DNA of 33,025 bases from positions 1 to 33,025 of the forward strand of contig AUXH01000166.1 in NCBI GenBank assembly GCA_000482145.1, written 5' to 3'. Below are positions 24,867 through 33,025 of the stretch, in pieces. Numbering within the stretch: the stretch's first letter is position 1; each line of letters begins with the position of its first letter. The DNA comes from Strigomonas culicis (taxonomy: Eukaryota > Euglenozoa > Kinetoplastea > Trypanosomatida > Trypanosomatidae). The notes below the pieces were generated by a model, which did no database searches, was not told where the DNA came from, and saw nothing but the letters and a program-made list of their open reading frames with translations. A program made the position numbers and the translations under genes.

Positions 24867-25856
24867 ATGGCCAAGATCCACTTAGGAGAACCGATTAAGC
24901 TGCACGGGCTGCCTTCGTGTCAAGTCAACAACTTGTCTGCTTTCGATGCCAATACGCTTCTTTACATTTCGAACACCAATGTGCACAGCGTTTCGGTAGC
25001 GAATCGGGTAGAGTCCCCCCTCATCAAAACAACCACTTCCATTGTTCAGCTTTGCGTCGTACCACCCTCTACCGCCTTCGCAAAGCCCATCATTGTTCTG
25101 TTGAAGTCGGACAGTGTTGAGGCGTACGTGGACTCTGTCTTGTACACCTCGGTGCCGCTGTCTAACGTGACGGTCAGCGGCTACGGCGTGGGCGTCGCTG
25201 GCTCTGTGTGTGCGGCCGACGCAGGCGCGCCGCCCCCACTCATGCTGATGTGCGGTACCTCGGCCGGTGTCGTGCACTTCGCGGATGTCAGCCTAGCGGC
25301 ACCCAACACGTCGGCAAAGGTGGGCACCTCCCTGAAGGTGCACGAGAGGCAGTCCGTGAATGCCGTCAGCGTACTCATGTCCGCATCCTCGCCGCTCCTC
25401 GCCGCGACCGGGGACAACGCCGGCGTGGTGCTCCTGTGGAACCGCTCGCGCCAGCCGTACGTCAAGATCCCGTCCTCGCACCCCACCGACTGCGTCACGG
25501 CGCTGCAGATTCTCGGGGACGGGGTGGCGGTGGCGGGTGCCTTCGGGTGCGGGAAGATTCGCTTCTTCTCGGCCGCCAATGGCGACATTCGCGTCGACGT
25601 GTGCGCGCACGCCCGCTGGATCACGAGCCTGTGTTACGCGAAGGAGCAGCACACCCTCTGCTCGATTAGCGAGGACGACACACTGAACGTGTGGCGTGTC
25701 ACGGAAAGCACGTCAGACGTCGCAGTGACGCACGTGGCAGGCACGGCACTGGGCCACAAGCTTCCAATAGGCGTGTGTCTGCCTGCCTCGTCGGCCAATA
25801 GAGTATTTGTGGCGAATTACGACGATGCGGCCATTCAAGTGTATAACATCCAGTGA
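24867..25856 (+). CDS. WDR54: WDR54-like WD40 protein
   Basis: The protein is 329 aa, close to the size of animal WDR54 (about 334 aa). It reads as a single beta-propeller with weakly conserved repeats and no other domain. Features shared with WDR54 as I recall it include NNLSAFDANTLLYIS near the N-terminus and the late-propeller segments DVCAHARWITSLCYAKE and SEDDTLNVWRV. It also shares an ending of the form SSANRVFVANYDDAAIQVY. WDR54 is conserved mainly in organisms with cilia and its molecular role is poorly defined. A scaffold function is expected from the fold. Paralogous WD40 proteins cannot be excluded without a reciprocal search. The start follows the T run and AG at 24,823-24,824. 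Confidence 0.7.
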   Translation: MAKIHLGEPIKLHGLPSCQVNNLSAFDANTLLYISNTNVHSVSVANRVESPLIKTTTSIVQLCVVPPSTAFAKPIIVLLKSDSVEAYVDSVLYTSVPLSNVTVSGYGVGVAGSVCAADAGAPPPLMLMCGTSAGVVHFADVSLAAPNTSAKVGTSLKVHERQSVNAVSVLMSASSPLLAATGDNAGVVLLWNRSRQPYVKIPSSHPTDCVTALQILGDGVAVAGAFGCGKIRFFSAANGDIRVDVCAHARWITSLCYAKEQHTLCSISEDDTLNVWRVTESTSDVAVTHVAGTALGHKLPIGVCLPASSANRVFVANYDDAAIQVYNIQ

Positions 25857-26136
25857 GCACGCATTGTGCTCGTCGAAAACCGCGAGAAGTGTTTGAAGAT
25901 GATTTAACCTGTTATTTGGTTACATGCTTCTCTTTTCAGAGGAGAGTGCTCTTGGTTTATTTTTATGGTGTCTCTATGTTTGCTATATGAATGTCCATGC
26001 CTAGCTGCAAGCTCAATTCGAGTGTAGTGTTTTCTCTACTCTCTACCTTTCCCTCTTTCCAGTTTTTTCTTTTAAACTGATCCTTACTTACATTGCTTCT
26101 AACGTTTTTTTTCCCCCCACATTTGCATCCACAAGA

Positions 26137-27087
26137 ATGAGCGCTACTGACAAGTTGAAAGTGGGCTTCATTGGTCTGGGAAAGATGGGGGAGCCCATGG
26201 CCAAGAACTTGCTGCGGTCTGGCAAGTGCACGCTGATGGTGTACAACCGGACGCGGTCGGCGGCAGGTGGGCTCGCGGCGTTGGGTGCACACGTGGCGGC
26301 GCACCCCGTGGAGCTGATGGACGTGGACGTGCTGGTGTCCATGCTGGCGAACGACGCCGCGGTCGCCAGCAGCGTGGTGGAGTCCGGGTTGCTGGAGGCG
26401 ATGGGAAAGTCGCGGGAGGCACGCCCGAGCCCGGACCCGTCCCTGCCCATCCACGTGAGCTGCTCCACGCTACCGGTGTCCTTCGTGGAGCAGCAGACGC
26501 GGCTGCACGCGCAGCACCACGTGCATTACGTCTCGCTGCCGGTGGCTGGGCGGCCGGATGCGGCGGCCGCGGGCAAGCTGCATCTGTTCTTTGCGGGAGA
26601 CCCGTCGCTGCTGCCGCTGCTCGAGCCGCTGCTCGTCCCGGCGGTGGGACAGACGCTGCGCAACTACGGCGCCGACCCGGTGCGGGCCGCGCTGATCAAG
26701 ATCGCCTTCAACTTTACACTCGTCTCGACGATTGAGTGCCTCGCGGAGGGCTGCGCGCTGGTGAAGAAGTACGGGATGGAGGCGAAGGACCTCACGTCCT
26801 TGCTCTCCGAAACACTCTTCAACTGCACGGCCTTCACGGGTTACGGTAATCTGATTTCGGAGCAGCGGTTCCTTCCGGCGGGTGCGTCCCTAGAGCATGT
26901 GGGTCTGAAGGACACGAAGCTGGCTCTGGAGGCCGGCGAGAGGGTGCGCGTGCCGATGCCCATCGCATCCATAGCCCGCGATCACTTTATTGAAGCCATT
27001 GCCACAGGCATGGCGGACTGGGACTGGAGTGCCATGGCCCTCGTTCTCGAGCACCACGCTGGAATTAAGGATGAGAAGGCAACATAA
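26137..27087 (+). CDS. Beta-hydroxyacid dehydrogenase family (6PGDH-like NAD-binding oxidoreductase)
   Basis: The protein is 316 aa. The N-terminal Rossmann fold has GFIGLGKMGEPMAKNLL (G-x-G-x2-G at residues 13-18). NRTR near 38-41 suggests that NADP(H) binding is possible. The substrate loop SLPVAGRPDAAAAGKL replaces the usual PVSGG-type motif with PVAGRP, as in a distinct branch of the family. The catalytic Lys188 with Asn192 (IKIAFN) is present, and the all-helical C-terminal domain is complete, including the GLKDTKLALEAG segment near the end. The substrate could be a short-chain hydroxy acid or aldehyde such as 3-hydroxyisobutyrate, gamma-hydroxybutyrate or succinic semialdehyde; I cannot choose. 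It is the last conserved-type gene before the gene-poor region. Confidence 0.9.
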   Translation: MSATDKLKVGFIGLGKMGEPMAKNLLRSGKCTLMVYNRTRSAAGGLAALGAHVAAHPVELMDVDVLVSMLANDAAVASSVVESGLLEAMGKSREARPSPDPSLPIHVSCSTLPVSFVEQQTRLHAQHHVHYVSLPVAGRPDAAAAGKLHLFFAGDPSLLPLLEPLLVPAVGQTLRNYGADPVRAALIKIAFNFTLVSTIECLAEGCALVKKYGMEAKDLTSLLSETLFNCTAFTGYGNLISEQRFLPAGASLEHVGLKDTKLALEAGERVRVPMPIASIARDHFIEAIATGMADWDWSAMALVLEHHAGIKDEKAT

Positions 27088-28062
27088 AACACCATGCATG
27101 TTGAGGAGCACAAACCTATTAATACATTGAATGACTCACTGTTCCAATGCACTGTTCAGGGCTCGCCATTGAGATACTTCTGTGTTCCAGGAGGACTTGA
27201 ATATTCTACCACTGAACAGCGAACCTTTTGTCTGAACAGTTGAGCTCCCTCCATTGTTTCGTTTTATCGGCATTTGACTAAGTGCAGGAGCACATACATT
27301 CTTTTTTATAACTCTTTTAACCGAACATCACTTTTCTACTTTTCGGCTATCACGTTTTGCTTTGTTCTTCCAATGGTGCATAGCCTGTGTATCGAAATGC
27401 ATGAATAACACACAGACCTACACGTATACTTCATTTCCGTGAACACGTAGCTAAGCCACAAGCGCTTTCTTTGAATATATGTGGTGTGTGTGGGTGGGGT
27501 GGGGTGGGGGGGGGGGGTACTTTCTACATTTGTGAATCTCTGTATAATTGTAAGAAACTGGGTGGTGTGTGTGTGTACCGAAACTATTCACTCTACGTTT
27601 CATCCTCATTTTCTTTTTATAGTTTTTATCTCTTTACTTTTCTCTTCCTTTTAAGAGTTCTGAGTTTCAGGGTGTTCCCTGGCAAGGCGCAGTCACACAT
27701 CACCACGTGTACGTGATCGAGGTGAGGTCGAGAAGACCATCGCATCCTGCTGAATGAGGCTCCGTTACGCATACACACTGCACCAGGTGTTTCCACTGGC
27801 GTGTAGTTTGGCACTGTTGTTTTTACGATTGTATCTACGGCAGATATTCGATAGAGAGGCATGTCTACATCCGAGTTGAATCTGAAGAGCGTTGCTGCGG
27901 TCCCACGTGCATTTGACGTGTACAGTGTGTGTGTGTGGTAGGAAGGCCTCCCTTCAGTGAGCATCACGACGGTATGGCGCTCTTCGTGTATTTTTCTTCT
28001 CGTTTGATATTTGGTGCGTGCGGAATATGTGGGCACACGTTTGTTTCTGTATATTTATATAT
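27088..28062. other. Long intergenic region at the core/accessory boundary
   Basis: Nearly 1 kb without a supported gene. It contains the G-run tract listed separately and short GT repeats near 27,562-27,576 and 27,925-27,938. A minus-strand open frame of 136 codons (27,626-28,036) has mixed amino-acid composition but no recognisable domain and no credible splice signal of its own. Confidence 0.6.
27492..27517 (+). repeat. G-run tract, predicted G-quadruplex
   Basis: Four G runs (3, 4, 4 and 12 Gs) separated by single T bases form an ideal short-loop G-quadruplex motif on the + strand, which is also the predicted transcribed sense strand. Formation in DNA or RNA is inferred from the pattern. 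Confidence 0.8.
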
Positions 28063-28065
28063 TAA

Positions 28066-28590
28066 ATAGGACATTCTTTTGTCCACGCTTTTTTCCGACT
28101 GCTTCAGATAACTGTATACGTCCTGTCCATCGTGGATGTGACGGTGACCTGGCCGTCCGCTGATACGGGCGGCGATGTGCTGCAGATTGGCAAGACCGTC
28201 ACCCTTGTTCCGCGGTACTACAGCGCCTTCTACATCACTCGCATTAACGCCTACAACGCCGCCCACATCTGGAACGTGGTTATCACGAGCAGCGCGACGG
28301 CGTACTTTGTGGATGTGCGGGAATATTCCATGGTTGCGGTGGACTACGTCAACTGCTTCACCTGCAAGGGCGCTTTCATCTATTCGTCGAGCTCCGGGAC
28401 ACCTCCAGTGGTCGGGTCCGTGTACAGCTTCGTGCGCTACTCGAATTGCACGCAGACAGGCGGTAAAGCTTTTTTTTTTTTTGCGGCTCTCAGCACGGAT
28501 TCCTTCAGTTTCGGCCCTGAATATGCGAATATAGTATTTTCGGGTATCACCACGGACGGTGCCATGTTCAACTTTCCGAGCGGCTGCTGA
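28066..28590 (+). pseudogene. 5'-truncated fragment of a beta-helix-like surface protein
   Basis: The frame is open from just after a TAA at 28,063 to the TGA at 28,588-28,590 (174 codons) but contains no ATG at a sensible start. The segment starting VDVTVTWPSADTGG is the most protein-like. The composition is beta-rich with many Val, Ser, Thr, Asn, Tyr and short repeating strands (YYSAFYITRINAYNAAHIWN, TSSATAYFVDVREYS), as in beta-helix surface proteins such as the DGF-1 family of some Trypanosoma. A run of 13 T at 28,470-28,482 encodes consecutive Phe residues and looks like slippage. I read it as a decayed piece of a larger gene; the DGF-1 comparison is tentative. Confidence 0.5.
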
Positions 28591-29761
28591 GGCCAAGTTG
28601 TCTTTTTTTTTTCTTTTCTTTTAACGCGTGTATTATTTGCATCGGCATCTCATATGCGTGCAGATCACTACGTTTTTTTTCTTTGGCGTGCGGTTGCTTC
28701 TGAACATCTTCCGTCACATGAGCGGCCGTATCCATCATCGCTGGTTAGACCCTGATAGATGGATAAAGGATAGCTCTTCGTTTCATTGTCAACACAAATG
28801 TTGTAAAACGTATAATCTGTAGTGTTATTGTCGTTCGTATCGATTGGTATGCGCCTGGATCCCACCTGATTGAACTGGTACACAGCACATCAAAGAACAC
28901 GCAATGCGGCACTTAGGTTACAAATAGATTGCTATTCCTCTATACACTCACTGGTATGTATATCGTTGTACTAGCGACAGGGTAGGAGGTGCTGGTTGTC
29001 AAAAAGCGTGTGGGGCGACGATGTAGCAGTGGTGCCCATGGCGTTGCCGCTCTGCATTGCGTGTGCGGCGCACAGGGTTTCAGTTTGAGAGGAGTAGTCC
29101 GGGCATCTGCAACGGGCTGGATTGTATGACTATGTAAGCAATGGGCATTTCGAGCAAGGCCAAGTCCTTCACTCTAGCTTATCTTCTAGCGCGCTTTGAG
29201 GTTCACTCACTCGTTAGCTTGCTTGCTCTACGGTGTGACACAGGAGTCGGTCTATATGCTCCATCCACTCCATATGAATGCATGCGATGATCATCGGAGT
29301 ACACTGCAGTGACCTCTCCTCTCACGTCTTTTTTTCATTGTGTACTTGTTTTTCACTGCTTACTGTACATCAAAAAAAAAAAACGAAAATAGACTCACAA
29401 ATACCTTACGGGCATACTATGTGCTGCGTGTTTGCTCCTCTGAGCATGCGCAAATGACTTGGTAAGTGTCTTCTCTCTCCTTTTTTTTTTGCTTGTCACA
29501 TGTCTTGTGAATGTCCCATCTATTTTTTTTTTAGTTCCATATTTTAGCATTAGTATTCACTGCAGTAGCATCTCTATTATTTCAAATAGTTTGAAACCAT
29601 ACATTTATATCTACTTAACCTCTCACACGTTCTGTGTGTTGGAGTATTTGCTATTGAGTTGTAGTTGAGCTATCTTTTTACTTGTATACTATCTTTATTA
29701 CCACTTGACAGTGCATCAATTGCATTAAAAGCTATTGTTTTGTGTGCTTGCCCACGCTACA
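28591..29761. other. Gene-poor stretch upstream of the LRR gene
   Basis: No supported gene. A short open stretch near 28,990-29,090 reads with coding-like composition (SVWGDDVAVVPMALPLCIAC) before a stop and may be another degraded fragment. Two T-rich blocks at about 29,471-29,534 end in AG at 29,533-29,534, the likely splice acceptor of the LRR gene. No ATG lies between this AG and 29,762. Confidence 0.5.
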
Positions 29762-31273
29762 ATGGAGGACGCCACTGGAGTTAACATGTGGACCGTAGTG
29801 AGTAGTTACGCGACAGAACTTGTTACGACGTATTTGCCTCGAGTCTCGCGTGCGGTGTGCGCGTCTGATCCTAATGTGCGGGCCTTGGCAGAGACGAACG
29901 CTCCTGTGAGCGAGCACAAGGTCGCGATATCCAACAAGGAAGTCTTCAACGGGACGGAGAGGCCTGCAGCTGCTCTCGAGTCCTGGGCACCTTCGGTACG
30001 CTTTGAATGGGATGAGAGTCAGACGGGTCCTGCCCTATGCGTGATCGATGTGAGCGATGTGCGGGCCGTGGTGCTCGTGACGTGGTGGCTTCAGGTGGTT
30101 GGTGTGCGCGCGCTGAAGCTGGAGAATGCAGACAAGCTGACCTCCGCTGGATTGCAGCACGTGCTTAGCACGTTGCTGACAGAGACGCCGTTAACGTGTG
30201 GAGGGAGAAGTCTTCGCTTGGTTCTGGAGGAACTAACGATTGAAGTGCCTGGCCATCATCCTGGAGGCATCGATGCCCTACTTTCTATCCAAGAATGTCA
30301 TTTTTTACAAAAGCTGAACTTGAATGGGTTCACATTCAATTCGCTGGATATGTTCCAGACACTCACAAATCTGAAGGAGCTGTATATCAAAGGTACAACT
30401 TCGGATACTCTTATGCCCTTGAGGGACTGTGTCTGCTTGGAGATACTTGTTTTTGGGTGGTGTCAGAATGTGTGCTCATTAGAAGGTCTCGAAAGATTAA
30501 CCGCGTTGCGTGAGTTGTGCATGCTCGGTTCACGTATCACTGACTTGAATCCTCTGGGTAGATGCCAACACCTCCAAAAGTTAAATCTGTGTGCGTGCAG
30601 GTGCTTGCGGTCACTCGATGGACTGAAGCGATTGACCACACTCACGGAGCTTATTCTTTCTCAAACGGATGTGAGTGACATCAACTTGCTGAGGTCTTGT
30701 AAGCGAATGAAGAGGCTCATCTTACAAGAGTGCACCAGACTGCAATCTTTAGACGGCGTGCAGGAAATGCGAGGACTTACGGAACTCAATGCTTCCTATA
30801 CGTATATCAGAGATCTGAGCTTCTTGAGGCATCACCGAGAACTGCGGAAGGTAAAGCTGTCTAATTGCAGCGAGCTGCAGTCCCTTGATACACTGAAGGA
30901 TATGACTGCACTCACAGAGCTGGACCTTTCCAACACATGCGTAAGGGATATCACCTTCCTGAAGCAGTGCACCCACATAGAAAGACTGTTGTTTGACGAG
31001 TGCACGTACCTGGAATCGTTAGAAGGCCTGCAAGACATGACTTCAATCAAGGAGCTCCACCTTTCGGAAACGAAGGTACGCGACTTGAGTGTTCTGAGGA
31101 ATTACAAAGAACTGGCATACGTTCGTTTGTTACGCTGTACGGAGCTGCAGTCATTGACGGGACTGGAAGGCTTGGAAAAGCTTCGGCACATTTATATGTC
31201 TGAAAGCATGCGGGGGCAGGTAGACGTATGTCCCATTCCACTGAACAGAAGTAATACTATATTTCACTGGTAA
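29762..31273 (+). CDS. Leucine-rich repeat protein
   Basis: The protein is 503 aa. The first 175 residues are not recognised, with a hydrophobic patch near 97-107 (AVVLVTWWLQV). From about residue 176 to the end it is built of leucine-rich repeats arranged as pairs of about 23 residues, giving a period of roughly 46 residues (138 nt). Examples are CLRSLDGLKRLTTLTELILS followed by QTDVSDINLLRSCKRMKRL. No signal peptide, membrane anchor or GPI signal is clear, so it is likely intracellular. This style recalls the LRR protein families of trypanosomes, some linked to telomeric or expression-site regions. GC content and codon bias are visibly lower than in the core genes, which fits an accessory, fast-evolving family. 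The ATG at 29,762 is the first after the acceptor. Confidence 0.9.
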   Translation: MEDATGVNMWTVVSSYATELVTTYLPRVSRAVCASDPNVRALAETNAPVSEHKVAISNKEVFNGTERPAAALESWAPSVRFEWDESQTGPALCVIDVSDVRAVVLVTWWLQVVGVRALKLENADKLTSAGLQHVLSTLLTETPLTCGGRSLRLVLEELTIEVPGHHPGGIDALLSIQECHFLQKLNLNGFTFNSLDMFQTLTNLKELYIKGTTSDTLMPLRDCVCLEILVFGWCQNVCSLEGLERLTALRELCMLGSRITDLNPLGRCQHLQKLNLCACRCLRSLDGLKRLTTLTELILSQTDVSDINLLRSCKRMKRLILQECTRLQSLDGVQEMRGLTELNASYTYIRDLSFLRHHRELRKVKLSNCSELQSLDTLKDMTALTELDLSNTCVRDITFLKQCTHIERLLFDECTYLESLEGLQDMTSIKELHLSETKVRDLSVLRNYKELAYVRLLRCTELQSLTGLEGLEKLRHIYMSESMRGQVDVCPIPLNRSNTIFHW

Positions 31274-31978
31274 TTGTTATGCGCGTCCGCTTTTGAAACA
31301 TCTTCTTCTATTATGCAATGAGGGGTCTTAAGTACCGATGTTCACCTTCATTATTACTTGCTCCTCTATGCCCCACTGAAAAGTACATAACATTTATATA
31401 TGATCCCATGCATTTTTTTTTTCCTTTTTTTTTCTCTTTTATATCAAACAAGATTACTATGTGTGGTGTGTTTGTAAATACATACGGACATTTTTTGACA
31501 TCTTGCCAAATCAATCTTAGTTGCCAATAATTGTGTGTTGTTATTTCTCTTGTTCAAGCGTCTCCTGGTAGCTGTAGTGTGTCACGATTGGAGTGTATAT
31601 ACAGAGACTTGTTTGAATTCAGACCATTGAAGAGGGTACAACGAGCCCTTTTTTTTTTCACCTTGATTTTTTTTTGTGTTTATTGGCGTCATATTTGGCC
31701 CCCCTTTTTTGTTCTTGTTTTATTGGAGAACCGTTTTTGTTTTGATTTATTTCTTTTCTGAACTGCAAATCTCATTTTCTTGCAGATTCAAGAGACATGC
31801 ATAAGGAGTGACGTCTCCTATTCTAGCTCTTAGCACTATATGCTTCATCTGCACCTCTCTCATTTCGCTTAGAACATATTTTCTCACTTTGTCAGTTTTT
31901 TTTTTGTTCTTTGACCCTTTCTCCTCAAGGATACGTTTTTCCCCTCTTCTTGAGCACACCCAACGTTGTTTGAAAATA
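31274..31978. other. AT-rich intergenic stretch
   Basis: Long T runs and pyrimidine-rich blocks dominate. The block at about 31,895-31,945, ending in AG sites, could still act as a splice acceptor for the remnant downstream. No gene is seen. Confidence 0.6.
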
Positions 31979-32753
31979 ATGTCCACTGTCAGCACCGTCT
32001 TGCTAGCATCGCTTGTGTTACTTATGAAGCTTGCACTACCCATTCCGACCGCCACGACCGTAATTGTATAATGGTTCACTAACAGTTGAAAAGGCGGACT
32101 CAAAGTACGACGGTATGACGTGAGACATCGCTGCAGTGGCGTTTGTGATTATCGCGGATGCAGAAGTCACTGGAAATGGTCTGTGTTTTCTCGGAATTCG
32201 CGGTGCGCCCAGCTCCACAGTGCATGGGGTCAACCTGTCGCCTGAGAACGCGGCTGTCACCGACGCCACCATCACGCTGCACGGCTATCTGCCGCGCTGC
32301 TAGAGTCTTTTCTTCTTCAACACAAAGGCTGTTTGATAGGACAGGTGTGTCGCTCCCATGTGAGGGGACACTGGTACGGTTTCCTCTATGCGCTGTGTTG
32401 CCCGGGATAGCAGACCCCTCCTGAAGGGGCCGGACCGTGGGTCATATGCGCGCGCGGCTTGGGTGACGTGGGAGAGCGAGGACGCTATGAATGAGCTACC
32501 GCATGCGTACGTGATCAGCAAGGCATTCAGTGTGACCGATGCGTCAACATTTTCTTTAGCGATCCTTTGTGTTGCTGCATTCTCGTCAGGATACACGCAC
32601 TGCTATTGCTTCGCTCACACCTCCGCTGAACGTGCGGTTTTGTTTTTTATTTTTATTTTTACTGTTTGTTGTTTTTATGCGCTCTTTATTTATCTAGCGT
32701 TCATTCTTCACATAGAAGTTTTTTTTTCTCAAATCTCGAGAGTTAACGAGTGA
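31979..32753 (+). pseudogene. Decayed surface-protein gene starting with a signal peptide
   Basis: An ATG at 31,979 opens 30 codons forming a clear signal peptide (STVLLASLVLLMKLALPIP) that end at a TAA at 32,069-32,071. The sequence continues coherently one frame over (+1) from 32,070, starting NGSLTVEKADSKYDG. In that same frame it then meets stops at 32,121, 32,301, 32,334, 32,337 and 32,361. Between stops it keeps protein-like, beta-rich segments such as AFVIIADAEVTGNG and AVTDATITLHGYLPRC. This pattern of one frameshift and several stops in an otherwise continuous frame indicates a dead gene copy. The style suggests the same beta-helix surface family as the fragment at 28,066-28,590. The 3' limit is approximate; coding character fades after about 32,620. 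Confidence 0.6.
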
Positions 32754-33006
32754 GTCCTTAACAAAATGACCGAGGAAGTTTATAGTACTTTGTGCTTCAC
32801 ATGGTGTTAAAAGGTAGAAATCTCTTTTTTAGTGATGACCCTGGTTAATCGCATGTACCTTGCTGGAGTACTCTTCTTTTCCCTTCTTCTTTTCGCTTCA
32901 GATTTTGTTCCGTTTTCTGTGTTCTTTTTCTTCTTTTTTTACAGTTCATTCCTTTATCTCCCTTTCTGCCTTTTACAAGCTCCCTAGTGTGTCCACACTT
33001 TGCAAC
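32754..33006. promoter_or_regulatory. Spacer with pyrimidine-rich splice region of the next gene
   Basis: Repeated pyrimidine blocks with AG sites (about 32,871-32,899, 32,919-32,944 and 32,948-32,986) precede an ATG at 33,007. This is the arrangement seen before the other genes here. Confidence 0.5.
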
Positions 33007-33025
33007 ATGAGTCCAAAGATCACAG
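33007..33025 (+). CDS. Start of a further gene, cut by the window end
   Basis: Only six codons and one base are visible, reading MSPKIT. The start is inferred solely from the strong pyrimidine tracts upstream and from being the first ATG after them. No function can be assigned. Confidence 0.35.

Noticed and set aside
27964..28596. Minus-strand open frame of 210 codons opposite the beta-helix fragment
   Set aside because: The + strand translation looks more protein-like here; the minus frame has no recognisable pattern and ends in AT-rich spacer.
28990..29090. Short coding-like stretch reading VWGDDVAVVPMALPL
   Set aside because: Only about 30 codons before a stop and no start. It could be a gene remnant but is too short to annotate as one.

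Overview
The window looks like part of a trypanosomatid (kinetoplastid) nuclear chromosome, most likely a Trypanosoma-like genome; I cannot name the species. All 18 intact or frameshifted genes, both gene remnants and the partial gene at the right end lie on the + strand in one directional cluster. No cis-introns are evident. Pyrimidine-rich tracts ending in AG precede nearly every ATG, as expected for spliced-leader trans-splicing. The coding sequence is mostly strongly GC-rich and the intergenic DNA is AT-rich, full of T runs. No bacterial promoters, ribosome binding sites, tRNAs, rRNAs or CRISPR arrays are visible.

Region 1 (1-27,087) is a conserved-type core. In order it holds: a WD40 plus Sfi1-like repeat protein; a small membrane protein whose tail resembles RAMP4/SERP1; a SMYD-type SET/MYND lysine methyltransferase; a probable mitochondrial helical-repeat (PPR-like) protein; a CCDC63/CCDC114-type outer dynein arm docking coiled coil broken by one frameshift; three single-domain protein disulfide isomerases in tandem; an AlkB-like 2OG-Fe(II) dioxygenase; deoxyribose-phosphate aldolase; a coiled-coil protein; a lipid-anchored staphylococcal-nuclease-like protein; a PIBF1/CEP90 homologue; a hypothetical protein; a basic coiled-coil protein with repeated F-x-P-x-I motifs; a PIG-X/PBN1-like GPI-mannosyltransferase subunit; a WDR54-like WD40 protein; and a beta-hydroxyacid dehydrogenase.

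Region 2 (about 27,088-33,006) is different in character. It is gene-poor and contains a G-run tract able to form a G-quadruplex, a 5'-truncated beta-helix-like fragment, a less GC-biased leucine-rich-repeat gene, and a second decayed remnant that begins with a signal peptide and is then broken by a frameshift and several stops. It looks like an accessory island with remnants of a surface-protein family inserted at the end of the core cluster. A new reading frame opens at 33,007.

Functionally, several core genes point to the flagellum and basal body (Sfi1-like, ODA docking, PIBF1, WDR54-like and the F-x-P-x-I coiled coil). Others serve the secretory pathway (RAMP4-like tail, PDIs, PIG-X). Trypanosomatid clusters are not operons by function, so this grouping may be chance. 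Family assignments rest on motifs and remembered family features, not on database searches.
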